A DNA stretch of 6,373 nt from Nocardiopsaceae bacterium (GTDB taxonomy: Bacteria > Actinomycetota > Actinomycetes > Streptosporangiales > Streptosporangiaceae), in NCBI GenBank assembly GCA_031254715.1, contig JAIRTY010000379.1, forward strand, positions 1-6,373, read 5' to 3'. Below the pieces are notes generated by a model. It was given only the letters and a program-made list of their open reading frames with translations. It ran no database searches and was not told where the DNA came from. Both the position numbers and the translations under genes were made by a program. This document shows positions 5,251 to 6,373 of the stretch, one piece after another (the first letter of the stretch is position 1; each line of letters opens with the position of its first letter).

Positions 5251-6213
5251 CAGCACCTGCTCGGTGCGGAACGCGCGGACGTAGGCGGCCGCGATCAGCA
5301 GCGCGAACACGATCAGGGCGACGGCCACCGCCCCGCCGTAGCCGAAGTCGAAGTCCACCAGGAACGCCTGGTAGTTCAGGTACGACAGGACCGAGGTGGA
5401 GGTGCCGGGCCCGCCCTGAGTCATGTTGATGATCACGTCGAAGATCAGGAACGACTGCAGGGTCCGGAAGATCAGCGCCACCATCAGCGCGGGCTTGAGC
5501 AGCGGCAGGGTCAGCCGCCGGAACGCCTGCCAGGCGCCGGCGCCGTCGATCCGGGCCGCCTCGTAGATGTCGCCCGGGATCACCTGTAGCCCGGCAAGCA
5601 GGATGATCGCCATGAACGGGGTGTTGCGCCAGGCGTCGGCGACCAGGATCGCCGCCCACGCGGTCCAGGTGCCGCCCAGCCAGGTGGTGTGGGCGAGGGG
5701 CAGGTGCAGCGCGGTGAGGATGTAGTTCACGAACCCGTTCTGCGGGTCGAACATGTTCTTCCACAGCTGCGCGGACACCACCGTGGGCACCGCCCACGGG
5801 ATGAACACCGCCGCCCGCACCAGGCCCCGGCCCGGGAACGCCCGGTTGAGCGTGAGCGCCAGCGCCAGCCCGACCGCAGTCTCGACCGCCACCGACACGA
5901 CCGTGAAACCCAGCGTGCGTACCAGCGACGGAACGAACAGGTTGTCGGTAAACATTCGCTGGTAGTTGCTCACCCCGCCCCAGGTGGCGGGCACCCCGCT
6001 GGTCACCACGTCGTGATGGAAGGAGTTCCAGAGGTTGTAGAACAGCGGGTAGGCGGTGATCGCCAGCAGCACGATCACGGTCGGCGCGACCAGCCAGTAG
6101 CCGAGCCGCCGGTCGGCGGCCAGCATGCTGTCGCGTCGCCCGCCCCGGGGCCCCGGGGCGGGGGCCGCCGTGGTGACGGCGGCCCCCGCCGGGGCTTCCT
6201 GGCGTGCGGTCAC
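5248..6213 (-). CDS. ABC carbohydrate importer permease, MalF/SugA type
   Basis: This is the first permease of the importer, 321 residues from the GTG at 6213. Hydrophobic segments lie at about 39-60, 99-122, 131-152, 184-209, 240-262 and 291-312. The EAA loop (PGDIYEAARIDGAGAWQAF at 213-231, then RRLTLPLLKP) has the canonical E218, D223 and G224. INMTQGGPGTSTSVLSYLNYQ-type sequence at about 262-282 is a hallmark of the SugA/UgpA/MalF subgroup. The first 29 residues are an Ala/Pro/Gly/Arg-rich cytoplasmic tail. Start choice: GTG 6213 lies 7 nt after the binding-protein stop with GGGTGAG-like purines ahead of it, which suits a tight operon. However, an ATG at 6126 (residue 30, MLAADRRLGYW) lies just before the first membrane segment, and the DNA between the two starts is taken up by very strong inverted repeats. 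If ATG 6126 is used, the repeats lie between the genes. Confidence 0.92.
   Translation of the reverse strand: MTARQEAPAGAAVTTAAPAPGPRGGRRDSMLAADRRLGYWLVAPTVIVLLAITAYPLFYNLWNSFHHDVVTSGVPATWGGVSNYQRMFTDNLFVPSLVRTLGFTVVSVAVETAVGLALALTLNRAFPGRGLVRAAVFIPWAVPTVVSAQLWKNMFDPQNGFVNYILTALHLPLAHTTWLGGTWTAWAAILVADAWRNTPFMAIILLAGLQVIPGDIYEAARIDGAGAWQAFRRLTLPLLKPALMVALIFRTLQSFLIFDVIINMTQGGPGTSTSVLSYLNYQAFLVDFDFGYGGAVAVALIVFALLIAAAYVRAFRTEQVL
6139..6190 (-). repeat. Overlapping strong hairpin (6157-6190) and 24-bp palindrome (6139-6162)
   Basis: Bases 6157-6171 (GGCGGGGGCCGCCGT) and 6176-6190 (ACGGCGGCCCCCGCC) are perfect reverse complements around a 4-nt loop, giving a 15-bp stem made almost wholly of G-C pairs. 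Directly next to it, CCCGCCCCGGGG (6139-6150) and CCCCGGGGCGGG (6151-6162) make a 24-bp perfect palindrome. The two share 6157-6162, so both cannot fold fully at once. On the importer mRNA this begins 23 nt after the permease GTG start and 30 nt after the binding-protein stop. A role in mRNA stability, attenuation or start-site access is inferred from position, by analogy with the repeated hairpins between malE and malF in enteric bacteria. Confidence 0.6.
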
Positions 6214-6220
6214 GCCGCGC

Positions 6221-6373
6221 TCACCCGCCGCTCGCCGTTGCCTGGAGCTGCTTGACGGTGGGCGCGGTGGCCGACAGGGCGGACTGCGGCGACGACTGCC
6301 CGGACAGCACCGAGCTGATCATCGTCTGCAGCTGGGACGAGATCTGGGTGTAGACCGGGGACACCGGCCGCGG
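6221..6373 (-). CDS. Extracellular sugar-binding protein of the ABC importer, C-terminal 50 residues (partial)
   Basis: The reverse frame entering at 6373 is open to a TGA at 6223-6221 and encodes 50 residues, starting PRPVSPVYTQISSQL and ending KQLQATASGG. The pattern RPVSPVY-x-QISSQLQTMISSVLSG-x-x-SPQSAL is typical of the last helices of family 1 extracellular solute-binding proteins, where an Arg-Pro-x-x-Pro-x-Tyr stretch is followed by an amphipathic helix and a short SPxxAL helix. The rest of the gene, including any lipoprotein signal, lies outside the window. It sits 7 nt upstream of the first permease start in the standard order binding protein, MalF-type, MalG-type, which strongly supports the call. 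The sugar is not identifiable. Confidence 0.82.
   Translation of the reverse strand, partial: PRPVSPVYTQISSQLQTMISSVLSGQSSPQSALSATAPTVKQLQATASGG

Noticed and set aside
3309..5429. A 706-codon forward open frame overlapping the dehydrogenase gene and antisense to both permeases
   Set aside because: Same reason: it is a compositional shadow, with no family motif, and crosses a convergent gene boundary and its hairpins.
1..6373. New defence, toxin-antitoxin, CRISPR, mobile or biosynthetic system
   Set aside because: All recognisable genes belong to common metabolic, transport, repair or signalling families. I saw no direct-repeat arrays, transposase or integrase motifs, terminal repeats or tRNA-like folds.

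Overview
The window reads as chromosomal DNA of a high-GC actinobacterium. The genes have strongly G/C-biased third codon positions, GTG starts occur, coding is dense, and several protein types are typical of the group: a stand-alone FenA-like 5'-3' exonuclease, a SpoIIE/RsbU-type PP2C phosphatase, and an ABC sugar importer with no ATPase gene beside it. I cannot fix the genus. No mobile element, phage gene, CRISPR array, tRNA or rRNA was recognised.

Layout from left to right. Positions 1-148 hold no gene I can support. A forward gene at 149-1051 encodes a FEN/PolA-exonuclease-domain nuclease. It converges, with 29 bp between, on a reverse gene (1081-1941, possibly extending to 2001) for a PP2C phosphatase of the SpoIIE/RsbU type. 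A divergent control region of up to about 100 bp follows. It leads into a forward two-gene unit in which the stop codon of an M24 (Xaa-Pro dipeptidase/PepE-like) metallopeptidase (2041-3159) is followed directly by the ATG of an acyl-CoA dehydrogenase (3160-4287). A perfect 12-bp inverted repeat overlapping the end of the dehydrogenase gene, plus a tight 7-bp hairpin, separates this unit from a reverse operon. In its own transcription order that operon is: the last 50 residues of an extracellular solute-binding protein (runs off the window at 6373), a MalF/SugA-type permease (5248-6213) and a MalG/SugB-type permease (4344-5237).

How the genes work together. The two permeases and the binding protein form one carbohydrate (CUT1-like) importer. 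The ATPase would have to be encoded upstream of the window or supplied by a shared MsiK-type subunit. The other genes are housekeeping or regulatory: DNA flap/primer processing, partner-switch style dephosphorylation, proline-dipeptide hydrolysis and acyl-CoA oxidation. A peptidase gene near the exonuclease gene recalls the pepE (Rv2089c) / Rv2090 neighbourhood of Mycobacterium tuberculosis, but here the phosphatase gene lies between them and the relative orientation differs.

I did not find convincing evidence of a new defence or biosynthetic system. The most unusual DNA is at 6139-6190. There a 15-bp perfect stem with a 4-nt loop and a 24-bp perfect palindrome overlap, exactly at the 5' end of the first permease gene and just after the binding-protein gene. 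This is a good candidate for setting the ratio of binding protein to permease, and it also makes the permease start uncertain.
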